Shown here: positions 1 to 5,707 of the stretch, piece after piece | Position numbering within the stretch: the first letter of the stretch is position 1 | Layout: every line of letters begins with the position of its first letter | NCBI GenBank assembly: GCA_017936985.1 | Contig: JAGBEM010000174.1 | Location: forward strand, 1-8,238 | Length of the DNA stretch: 8,238 nt | Direction: 5' to 3' | From: Oscillospiraceae bacterium | GTDB taxonomy: Bacteria > Bacillota_A > Clostridia > Oscillospirales > Oscillospiraceae | Program-made: the position numbers and the translations under genes | Notes under the pieces: model-generated | What the model saw: only the letters and a program-made list of their open reading frames with translations | The model's database searches: none | What the model was told of the DNA's origin: nothing

Positions 1-2
1 AT

Positions 3-167
3 GTGTATTTCATCGATGGCACGGAATATCTGAAAGAATACGGCTGGGACGAATGCATCCTGGATGGTATCCACCCCAATGATCTGGGTTATTTCGCTAT
101 GGCGAATAATATTCAGAAATATCTTGAGAAGATCATTGCCAAAAGTGATGACTTCAGAAAGGGTTGA
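3..167 (+). CDS. SGNH/GDSL-type hydrolase, C-terminal end only (5' truncated by window)
   Basis: An open frame runs in from the window edge and stops at TGA 165-167, giving the last 54 residues. The segment DGIHPNDLGYFAMA is the C-terminal block of SGNH/GDSL esterases, in which the Asp and His of D-x-x-H complete the Ser-His-Asp triad; the nucleophile block lies upstream of the window. Family members deacylate small esters or acetylated sugars. Given the sialidase and aldolase operon further downstream, a sugar O-acetylesterase role is possible, but that is inference. The next gene starts 8 nt after the stop, so the two are almost certainly co-transcribed. I am sure of the fold assignment and unsure of the substrate. 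Confidence 0.75.
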   Translation: MYFIDGTEYLKEYGWDECILDGIHPNDLGYFAMANNIQKYLEKIIAKSDDFRKG

Positions 168-175
168 GGCAGAGT

Positions 176-1768
176 ATGGAACAGATAAATGTGGTGGTAT
201 CTGCCAAAGTAGATTGCACAGATAAGCAGGGCTACGCCCACAGCGGTGTAGATCCGGAGCGTGATGTTGCCCAAAAGATCGCCCAATGGGTCGGAGATGG
301 GATCGTGGTAGACGATACCCAGATCAGCAACATGGAAGTGCTGGTCGGCTTTACAGACCGTAAAGAAACACAGTCATTTTTAAGCCGGTTACAAAAGAAT
401 CAGTATGGCGTTGCGCGTTGCGGCGAGAAGATCCTGGTTTGCGGCCACTGTGTAGCATCGGTAGTTATGGCAGCGGAGTATCTGCTGAGCTTAAAGCCGG
501 AGGATGTGACAGAAGATTTCTGCCAGATCTTGACGTACGATGGATGGATCACCGATGTTCCCGAATTTGATGGCGAATACCTGGGCATGACCGACTGCTG
601 CTTTGAGAATGTGGAATTTGTTTATACCGCAGACAGGGACTGCTATGATAAGTATCTGGATACTTTACAGGGCACAGGTTACAAAAAGACCTTTGAAAAT
701 GCTATTTGCGATAACCTGTTTTCCAGATGGACGAAGGGGGATTCCTTCCTTTCTGTAAGTTTTTCGCAGACAGAGCAGCGTGTGCGGATCATCAGCGGTA
801 GCTTGGACAAAAATAATTTTTTTGACATCATTCCTGGTCAGACTGACCACGAGAAAGTTACGGATGTGACCGTTACCCAGATGATGCTGGACTATCTGAG
901 CGGCAGCTTTGGTATGTGCTATATCATTACGTTGGAGGATGGCTCCTTTGTCATCTTTGACGGTGGTCATGTCCGTGTGATCAATGGGTATCCCAGAACC
1001 TTTGACCACGCAAGACTCTATTCTTTGCTGCAGGAGCTGAACAAGCGTCCGGACGGTCAGATCGTGATCAATGCCTGGTACATGACCCATGAGCACTCTG
1101 ATCACTTTAATGTGTTTTACTGGTTCTGCAAGGAGTTTGGCGACAAGGTCACCATCAAGACCTATGCGTACTGCCCCTGCTCCGACACTGTGTCCTTCAA
1201 TGCCAAAAACCCGGAGTATCACACCACAAATGGCAGACTGGCCCAGGCTGCACAGTGGGCAGGCGGTTTTGATCTTGTTACGCTGCAGACCGGTGATGAT
1301 TTTACCTTGGGTGGTGTCCGGTTTGAGATCTTGTACACGGTGGATGACCTGTTCCCAGATAGATTACATTATTTCAACGATTCCTCTTTTGTCTGCAAAA
1401 TGACATACGGCGGACAATCTACCATGTGGCTCGGCGACATCTGTGCGGCACCTTCTGAAATGCTGTGTAAGCGTTATACGCCAGAATACTTAAAGAGTGA
1501 TATTGTTCAGATGGCACACCATGGCCTGAATGGCGCCCACCAGGAACTCTACGATGCCATTGATGCGAAGGTGTTGTTCTGGTCTTTGTGGAATACATTG
1601 GCACTTAAACAATTAGCAGACGATGCAGATACCTCGGTGGAGCATATTCGCATTGCCCGGAATCTTCTGCTGCGGGATAACCCTCCGGAGTGTTATTATC
1701 ATCAGAAAGTGAATTATCATTTCCGGCTTCCGTATAACGGAGCAGAAGGGGAATTGATCAATCTTTGA
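176..1768 (+). CDS. Two-domain protein: GH67-N-like N-terminus and metallo-beta-lactamase-fold hydrolase
   Basis: A 530-residue protein. Residues about 50-105 (EVLVGFTDRKETQSF, then KILVCGHCVASVVMAAEYLL) resemble the N-terminal alpha/beta domain found ahead of alpha-glucuronidases and several gut-bacterial glycan proteins. The middle (about 165-230) is a small linker domain I cannot name. The C-terminal half is a ComEC-like metallo-beta-lactamase fold: IFDGG (260-264), the metal motif THEHSDH (H305, H307, D309, H310), LGD (419-421) and AHHG (447-450). The metal ligands look intact, so it should be a metal-dependent hydrolase; its substrate is unknown. There is no signal peptide or membrane segment. 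ATG 176 is preferred because GAGG (166-169) sits at good spacing. An upstream TTG at 164 overlaps the previous stop and is less likely. It probably forms an operon with the SGNH esterase. Confidence 0.8.
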   Translation: MEQINVVVSAKVDCTDKQGYAHSGVDPERDVAQKIAQWVGDGIVVDDTQISNMEVLVGFTDRKETQSFLSRLQKNQYGVARCGEKILVCGHCVASVVMAAEYLLSLKPEDVTEDFCQILTYDGWITDVPEFDGEYLGMTDCCFENVEFVYTADRDCYDKYLDTLQGTGYKKTFENAICDNLFSRWTKGDSFLSVSFSQTEQRVRIISGSLDKNNFFDIIPGQTDHEKVTDVTVTQMMLDYLSGSFGMCYIITLEDGSFVIFDGGHVRVINGYPRTFDHARLYSLLQELNKRPDGQIVINAWYMTHEHSDHFNVFYWFCKEFGDKVTIKTYAYCPCSDTVSFNAKNPEYHTTNGRLAQAAQWAGGFDLVTLQTGDDFTLGGVRFEILYTVDDLFPDRLHYFNDSSFVCKMTYGGQSTMWLGDICAAPSEMLCKRYTPEYLKSDIVQMAHHGLNGAHQELYDAIDAKVLFWSLWNTLALKQLADDADTSVEHIRIARNLLLRDNPPECYYHQKVNYHFRLPYNGAEGELINL

Positions 1769-1785
1769 CACCTCGTAAAATAGAA

Positions 1786-1808
1786 GACCTCCGGCTTTGC
1801 CGGAGGTC
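1786..1808 (-). terminator. Intrinsic terminator hairpin, best read on the minus strand
   Basis: A perfect 10-bp GC-rich stem (1786-1795 with 1799-1808) closes a 3-nt loop. On the minus strand it is followed by a U-rich run (TTCTATTTTA, 1785 down to 1776). On the plus strand it is followed by AAAAATAT, so it is a weaker terminator there. It lies 8 nt beyond the TAG (1819-1817) of the minus-strand gene remnant, so it was probably that gene's terminator. It may also slow transcription leaving the metallo-beta-lactamase gene that ends at 1768. Confidence 0.75.
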
Positions 1809-1816
1809 AAAAATAT

Positions 1817-1950
1817 CTATTGTGGATAGAGTGGTTCCATATCCGTGCCCATTTCTGCCGCATAGAGAATGCCGGCAAAGCCGGCTTCAAAGGTTTTCAG
1901 ATCATCCGTAATTTACAGACCGTTTCTCCTTCATAGATATGAAGTACCTT
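1817..1950 (-). pseudogene. 3' remnant of a minus-strand gene (possibly a Gfo/Idh/MocA-type oxidoreductase)
   Basis: Read on the minus strand, 1950-1906 encodes KVLHIYEGETVCKLR. After an apparent 1-nt deletion at about 1906, the frame continues as DDLKTFEAGFAGILYAAEM and on to a TAG at 1819-1817. The terminator follows directly. The fragment is coherent, about 44 residues, and lacks any start. The alternation of a charged segment with an Ala/Gly-rich helix and a short tail loosely resembles the C-terminus of Gfo/Idh/MocA sugar oxidoreductases, but I cannot confirm this by eye. The stop followed at once by a hairpin and U-tract on the same strand is the best evidence that it was once a gene. 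Its upstream end runs into the rhamnosidase-like fragment. Confidence 0.5.
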
Positions 1951-2096
1951 CTGCAAAGGGCTGGATCGAAGTGAAATGGGAAAGCATTTCGGAAAAAACC
2001 TATAAACTACACATGAAGGTTCCTTTTGATACCACTAACGCCGACCTCGGCGAATTGGCTGTAGGTGAGTACGATCTGACGGTTACTGTAGCGTAA
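1935..2096 (+). pseudogene. 3' remnant of a GH78 alpha-L-rhamnosidase-like gene
   Basis: The plus-strand frame ending at TAA 2094-2096 reads RYEVPSAKGWIEVKWES and ends in GEYDLTVTVA. This resembles the C-terminal beta-sandwich of bacterial GH78 alpha-L-rhamnosidases, where a TP-x-G-x-I-x-V-x-W strand is followed by a final short Gly-x-Tyr strand. Only about 53 residues remain, and the catalytic barrel is absent. The frame stays open upstream to an ATG at 1869, but that part is antisense to the minus-strand remnant and has no recognisable rhamnosidase features. No ribosome binding site serves it. I regard it as a decayed gene end rather than a small protein; the family assignment is moderate. 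Confidence 0.5.
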
Positions 2097-2098
2097 TA

Positions 2099-2128
2099 TA
2101 ACGGCAGGCACATTTGTGTCTGCCGTTA
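2099..2128. terminator. Bidirectional terminator hairpin between converging gene ends
   Basis: A 14-bp stem (2099-2112 with 2115-2128, one G-U pair) closes a 2-nt loop. It is followed on the plus strand by TTCTTT and on the minus strand by a weak TATT. It begins 3 nt after the stop of the rhamnosidase-like remnant, and its right arm contains the stop codon of the minus-strand AraC gene (2126-2128), so it probably served both. Confidence 0.8.
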
Positions 2129-2929
2129 TTCTTTGCTTGGATCTTTACGGTATTGTAAAGGTGTTATATTGGTGTTTTCCTTAAATATCCGGCAGAAATA
2201 GGAGGTGCTGCTGAAGCCGCAGTGACTGCTGATCTCGCTGATTGGCAGATCTGTTTCGGTCAGCATACTCTTTGCTGCCACGATTCTGGTCTTCAGAACA
2301 TAATCCATCACGGTAAAGCCGGTAACTTTTTTAAATTTTCTGCAGAAATGATATTTACTGATATGGATCTCCCGGCAGATCGCGTCTATGCAGATATTTT
2401 CTGTAATGTGCTGATTAATGTATTCCACTGCTTTCTGAATAATGTCTGATGCTGCGGCGGTGACCTTTGTCTGATTCTTGTGCAGACAGACCAGCAGGGA
2501 TATATATCCACTTTTTACGATGGGGTCAAGATAATGACCGTCATCGGCATAGCGGCAGATGGTATCCAGGACCTGCTCCACATACTGTTGATCTTCAGTT
2601 CCCAACTGGGTATATACAAGGGCATTGGGACTAAAGACAGCGGCCATCTGCAGCTCGTCGGGGAAAAGGGAGAGCAATCTGTCCAACACATCTGTCGGCA
2701 GAAATACTTTGCTGCGGTCATAACTGGCAGGTTCGTCCGGCAGCGTGTAATGGAAATGGTTGCCGCCGATAAAACAAAGTCCACCTTTTTTAATGGGGTA
2801 GTTCTGCTCAGTACTGACGATGCTGCCTCCATCTGTGTGCATGTACATGATCATACTGCGTCCGGAGGCATGCCAGGTCTTATAGTATGGGTCCATTCCG
2901 ATTTGGTGGATATAGATATTATCATTCAT
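2126..2929 (-). CDS. AraC-family transcriptional regulator, divergent to the aldolase operon
   Basis: A 267-residue protein. The N-terminal part (about 1-90) looks like a cupin-type sugar-sensing domain, with KKGGLCFIGGNHFHYTLP typical of the AraC arm/cupin fold. The C-terminal 100 residues hold the double helix-turn-helix: ICREIHISKYHFCRKFKK for the first unit and ISSHCGFSSTSYFCRIFKE, then TPLQYRK, for the second. It should bind DNA as a dimer and respond to a sugar. I chose ATG 2929-2927 (MNDNIYIHQIG) because GGTGA lies at suitable spacing and the residues added by the earlier in-frame starts up to 2974 do not look like part of the family. It is transcribed away from the aldolase operon across a 117-bp spacer containing three repeated AGCAATATA boxes. 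It is therefore the likely regulator, probably an activator, of that operon. The inducer is unknown. Confidence 0.9.
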   Translation of the reverse strand: MNDNIYIHQIGMDPYYKTWHASGRSMIMYMHTDGGSIVSTEQNYPIKKGGLCFIGGNHFHYTLPDEPASYDRSKVFLPTDVLDRLLSLFPDELQMAAVFSPNALVYTQLGTEDQQYVEQVLDTICRYADDGHYLDPIVKSGYISLLVCLHKNQTKVTAAASDIIQKAVEYINQHITENICIDAICREIHISKYHFCRKFKKVTGFTVMDYVLKTRIVAAKSMLTETDLPISEISSHCGFSSTSYFCRIFKENTNITPLQYRKDPSKE

Positions 2930-2951
2930 TTGTATCACCATTGCCATGATA

Positions 2952-2982
2952 TAGCAATATAAGTAAAAAAGCAAGCAATATA
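2952..2982 (+). promoter_or_regulatory. Candidate AraC-type operator: two direct half-sites 21 bp apart
   Basis: AGCAATATA occurs at 2953-2961 and again at 2974-2982 in the same orientation, offset by exactly 21 bp (two helical turns). This is the classic geometry of AraC-family direct-repeat half-sites. The proximal copy ends about 4 bp before the expected -35 position of the aldolase promoter. Binding by the divergent AraC protein is inferred. Confidence 0.55.
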
Positions 2983-2986
2983 TCGC

Positions 2987-3015
2987 TATTCTTGTTGAAA
3001 AATTTACAGTATACT
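2987..3015 (+). promoter_or_regulatory. Probable activator-dependent promoter of the aldolase operon
   Basis: TATACT at 3010-3015 is a good -10 box. At 17-bp spacing the -35 position (2987-2992, TATTCT) matches the TTGACA consensus at only two positions, and there is no extended -10 TG. Transcription would start near 3022. A weak -35 next to a direct-repeat operator suggests dependence on an AraC-type activator. Confidence 0.5.
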
Positions 3016-3026
3016 AAATTCAAAAT

Positions 3027-3036
3027 TAGCAATATA
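3027..3036 (+). promoter_or_regulatory. Third AGCAATATA box, overlapping the leader and ribosome binding site
   Basis: TAGCAATATA at 3027-3036 repeats the box found at 2952 and 2973, in the same orientation, 54 bp (about five turns) from the second copy. It lies just downstream of the predicted transcription start and touches AGGAGG (3036-3041). It could act as a repressing or looping site, as araO2 does for AraC, but that is inference. Confidence 0.4.
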
Positions 3037-3046
3037 GGAGGTTGTT

Positions 3047-3847
3047 ATGGAACTGAAAGGAATTTTTACTGCACTGCTAACTCCTTTTGACAATGACAAC
3101 AAGATCAACAAGTCTGCGTTGGAGCAGCTCATCCGTCACAATATCAAGCTGGGTGTAGACGGCTTCTATGTGGGCGGCAGCACCGCTGAGGCATTCCTGC
3201 TGACCAGGGAAGAAAGAAAGCAGGTCATACAGATCGTTAAGGAGGCTGCTCCCAATGTGAAGCTCATTGCCCACATTGGCTCTGTCAGCGAAGATGAGGC
3301 TCTGGAGCTGGGCCTGTACGCAAAGGAACTGGGCTATGATGCCATTTCCTCTGTTGCACCGTTTTATTATAAGTTCTCCTTTGAGGAGATCAAGAATTAC
3401 TACTTCCGTCTTGCGGAAAAGAGCGGTATGCCGATGATCGTGTATCATTTCCCGGCATTCTCCGGCGTTACCATGGGGGTCAAGGAGATCAGCGCTTTCC
3501 TGGATCGGGAGGAGTTTATCGGCATCAAGTTTACCTCCAATGACCTCTTTACCCTGGAGCAGGTCAGAGCAAAGTATCCCGATAAGCTGATCTACAACGG
3601 CTATGATGAGATGTTCCTGGCCGGTGTTTCCATGGGTGCTGACGGCGGTATCGGCAGCACCTATAACTTCATGGCGGACAAGTTTGTGAAGATCCACGAG
3701 CTGTTCAAGAACCAGCAGATCGCAGAGGCTCAGAAGCTCCAGAAGGAAGCTAACCGCATCATCACCGTTCTGTGCCAGATCGGTGTTATACAGGCTGAAA
3801 AGGAAGTGCTGAATCAGTTGGGCATTCCCTTTGGTGTATGCCGCTAG
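3047..3847 (+). CDS. nanA: N-acetylneuraminate lyase-type aldolase, cut short by an in-frame TAG
   Basis: A DapA-superfamily class I aldolase that splits sialic acid into a 6-carbon aldose and pyruvate in the cytoplasm. AGGAGG (3036-3041) precedes ATG 3047. Visible motifs are GGSTAE (43-48; the usual form is GGSTGE), Y133 in VYHFPAFSG, Schiff-base K161 in IGIKFTSND, GYDE (185-188) and GIGSTYN (201-207). The Asp-Glu of GYDE and the Ser of GSTYN correspond to residues binding the polyol tail in E. coli NanA. This favours a sialic acid lyase over dihydrodipicolinate synthase. The frame meets TAG at codon 267 (3845-3847), then continues for 24 family-like codons to TAA 3920-3922. The 266-residue product keeps all catalytic residues but loses the C-terminal helix; the usual length is about 290-300. 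Whether it is active, read through or a sequence error is open. Confidence 0.85.
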   Translation: MELKGIFTALLTPFDNDNKINKSALEQLIRHNIKLGVDGFYVGGSTAEAFLLTREERKQVIQIVKEAAPNVKLIAHIGSVSEDEALELGLYAKELGYDAISSVAPFYYKFSFEEIKNYYFRLAEKSGMPMIVYHFPAFSGVTMGVKEISAFLDREEFIGIKFTSNDLFTLEQVRAKYPDKLIYNGYDEMFLAGVSMGADGGIGSTYNFMADKFVKIHELFKNQQIAEAQKLQKEANRIITVLCQIGVIQAEKEVLNQLGIPFGVCR

Positions 3848-3922
3848 CCCTTTGGCGAGCCTACTCAGGAGCAGAGGGATCTGATCGCAAAGGAAATCAT
3901 TCCCTACATCACCGCACTGTAA
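3845..3922 (+). other. In-frame tail of the aldolase gene beyond the TAG codon
   Basis: Downstream of TAG 3845-3847 the same frame reads PFGEPTQEQRDLIAK and ends IIPYITAL, then TAA at 3920-3922. Intact relatives commonly have CRKPF or CRRPF at this point, so TAG probably replaced AAG by one base change (or CAG/AGG-type codons by other single changes). The tail shows no further lesion. The next gene's AGGAGG begins 5 nt after this TAA, which fits an operon built around a full-length 291-residue aldolase. Confidence 0.8.
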
Positions 3923-3938
3923 GTGCCAGGAGGTAGCT

Positions 3939-4625
3939 ATGAAGCGTTCTGAGATCAATAAAGCACTGAAAGAACTGGAGGCAATGTGCGAAAAGCATCA
4001 TTGCTATCTGCCGCCTTTCTGTCATTTTACTCCTACACAGTGGCAGAGCATCGGTCACGAATATGATGAGGTTCGGGATTGTATGCTGGGCTGGGACATT
4101 ACCGACTACGGCATGGGAAACTTTGATAAGTTTGGATTCTCTCTGATCACCATCCGCAATGGCAATCGTGCGATAGCGGACAAGTATCCCAAGGTCTATG
4201 CAGAAAAACTGCTGTATCTGAAAGAAGGTCAGTACGCACCCAATCATTTCCACTGGTATAAGACAGAGGATATTATCAATCGGGGTGGCGGCAATGTTCT
4301 GATTCGGGTATATAACAGCCTGCCCAATGAGGAGATCGATTACGAATCCGATGTGACTGTCCATACGGATGGCCGTACATATACTGTGCCTGCCGGTACA
4401 CAGATCCGTCTGACACCAGGCGAGAGCATCCATGTGCAGCAGTATTTGTACCATGACTTTGCAGTGGAAGAGGGAACCGGCCCTGTGCTTCTGGGTGAAG
4501 TCAGTCAGTGCAATGATGATAATACAGATAATCGGTTCAATCCTCCTGTGGGCCGTTTCCCGACCATCGAAGAGGATGAGCCGCCGTACAGACTCTTGTG
4601 CAATGAATATCCTGCTGCCCGGTAA
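3939..4625 (+). CDS. D-lyxose isomerase-family cupin (D-lyxose/D-mannose ketol isomerase)
   Basis: A 228-residue protein of the D-lyxose isomerase family, close to the usual 227-residue length of the E. coli-type enzymes. Known members interconvert D-lyxose with D-xylulose and, more weakly, D-mannose with D-fructose, using a bound divalent metal in a cupin barrel. The metal-binding core shows here as H103 and H105 in PNHFHWYKTEDIINRGGGN, with E110 nearby and H172 in YLYHDF; the exact ligand set is my reading. AGGAGG (3928-3933) precedes ATG 3939 by 5 nt. The gene begins 16 nt after the end of the full aldolase frame and ends 22 nt before the sialidase, so it is in the same operon. Beside a sialic acid aldolase, an aldose-ketose isomerase suggests that a free aldose such as mannose is the product being handled. 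No signal peptide. Confidence 0.85.
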   Translation: MKRSEINKALKELEAMCEKHHCYLPPFCHFTPTQWQSIGHEYDEVRDCMLGWDITDYGMGNFDKFGFSLITIRNGNRAIADKYPKVYAEKLLYLKEGQYAPNHFHWYKTEDIINRGGGNVLIRVYNSLPNEEIDYESDVTVHTDGRTYTVPAGTQIRLTPGESIHVQQYLYHDFAVEEGTGPVLLGEVSQCNDDNTDNRFNPPVGRFPTIEEDEPPYRLLCNEYPAAR

Positions 4626-4647
4626 TGAAACATTTGAGGTGACAACG

Positions 4648-5700
4648 ATGTGTAAGACAATGCCTGCACAGCGCCCTTTTATCTGCAGATTAGATCTGTG
4701 GAGTCCTGATGAAACCTATAGCTATCACCGTATTCCCGGTATGTTGGTTACGGATCGCGGTACATTGCTTGCATATTGCGAAGCCCGCCGGGAGGCTGAT
4801 GACTGGGCGCTGATGGATATTCTGCTGCAGCGGTCCACGGATCACGGCGTCACATTCAGCCCCAAGGCCGTTCTGGCGGCAGGCACGCAGCAGCACCCTA
4901 CCGTTAACAACCCTGTGATGATGCAGGATAAGAATGGGCGAATCCATTTCCTGTACTGTGAGGACTATACCATTAACGGCGGCCGAGTGTTGCGGCGCTA
5001 CAGTGACGATGATGGCATGACATGGAGCGAGCCCGTGGATATTACCGCCTATGCTATGCCGGAATACCACAACGCCTTTGCCCTTGGTCCCGGCCACGGC
5101 ATCACCCTGGGAGACGGTACGCTTCTTGTGCCGATTTGGATGGTCCCGAAGCACTATGAAGAACCGCTGACCAGACATTCTCCCTCTGTTGTCAGTACAT
5201 TCTACAGCCGGGACAGCGGTGAGACTTGGGCCATTGGTGAGATCTTGGGTATCACGCCTGATGTGATCTGCCCCAACGAGACTGTTGCAGCCTTGACATC
5301 CGATGGGGAAGTCTATCTGAATATCCGTCACCAGGCTGCCCATCGGGCGAAAGCCTACAGCGCCACTGGCTTCTCCGGGTGGACGCAGTATGGCCCGGAT
5401 CACAAGCTGTGGGATCCCCGATGCTTCGGTAGTGTGGCGGCCTATGATGACGGTGTCAATCCGTATTCGATGATCTTTGCGAACTGCGATTGCAAAACTG
5501 ACCGGAAAAATGTGACTGTGCGCGTCAGTGTGGATGACGGAAAAAGCTATCCCTGTGCCCGGGTAATCGATGCCGATCGTGGCGGCTATGTGGAAGTGGC
5601 GGCAGACAGTAAAAACGGCTTGATCTATGTGCTGTACGAAGATCAGTACGGCATCACGGATCATCTGGCGGTCTGTAATTATGCCTGGATCAAGGAGTGA
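4648..5700 (+). CDS. GH33-type exo-sialidase (BNR repeat), apparently cytoplasmic
   Basis: A 350-residue six-bladed-propeller sialidase. Four Asp-box repeats (S-x-D-x-G-x-x-W/F/Y) start at S63, S119, S187 and S294. The catalytic set can be assigned with spacings like those of Salmonella sialidase: R28 in YHRIPG, acid Asp at D51/D52, E211 in PNETVA, R227 in LNIRH, R286 in TDRKN, and nucleophile Y314 in RGGYVEV. It therefore looks active, releasing a terminal 2-keto-3-deoxynonulosonic acid from a glycan. The N-terminus (MCKTMPAQRPFICRLD) has no signal peptide or anchor, unlike most secreted gut sialidases, so it probably acts on imported oligosaccharides. ATG 4648 is chosen because GAGGTGA (4636-4642) precedes it by 5 nt. 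The frame is open upstream but there it is a shadow of the isomerase gene. It ends 7 nt before the kinase gene. KDN- or KDO-type substrates are possible alternatives to Neu5Ac. Confidence 0.88.
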   Translation: MCKTMPAQRPFICRLDLWSPDETYSYHRIPGMLVTDRGTLLAYCEARREADDWALMDILLQRSTDHGVTFSPKAVLAAGTQQHPTVNNPVMMQDKNGRIHFLYCEDYTINGGRVLRRYSDDDGMTWSEPVDITAYAMPEYHNAFALGPGHGITLGDGTLLVPIWMVPKHYEEPLTRHSPSVVSTFYSRDSGETWAIGEILGITPDVICPNETVAALTSDGEVYLNIRHQAAHRAKAYSATGFSGWTQYGPDHKLWDPRCFGSVAAYDDGVNPYSMIFANCDCKTDRKNVTVRVSVDDGKSYPCARVIDADRGGYVEVAADSKNGLIYVLYEDQYGITDHLAVCNYAWIKE

Positions 5701-5707
5701 AACTGAT

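Noticed and set aside
1872..1884. A 13-bp CCGGC-AAA-GCCGG palindrome that also forms the core of the terminator at 1791-1803
   Set aside because: At 1872-1884 it is explained by codons for Ala-Gly-Phe-Ala-Gly in the minus-strand remnant. Two copies of a simple palindrome do not make a repeat family.
1869..2096. A 75-codon small protein on the plus strand
   Set aside because: The first third is antisense to the minus-strand remnant, there is no ribosome binding site, and the rest matches the end of a larger enzyme; it was kept as a pseudogene fragment instead.
3077..4454. Two minus-strand open frames (293 and 181 codons) opposite the aldolase and isomerase
   Set aside because: Both are antisense to well-supported genes, have no family motifs, and lack convincing ribosome binding sites.
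4432..4647. Upstream extension of the sialidase frame that contains a hydrophobic stretch resembling a signal or membrane segment
   Set aside because: It overlaps the end of the isomerase gene in another frame and lacks a ribosome binding site. GAGGTGA directly before ATG 4648 marks the real start, so the hydrophobic segment is a shadow.
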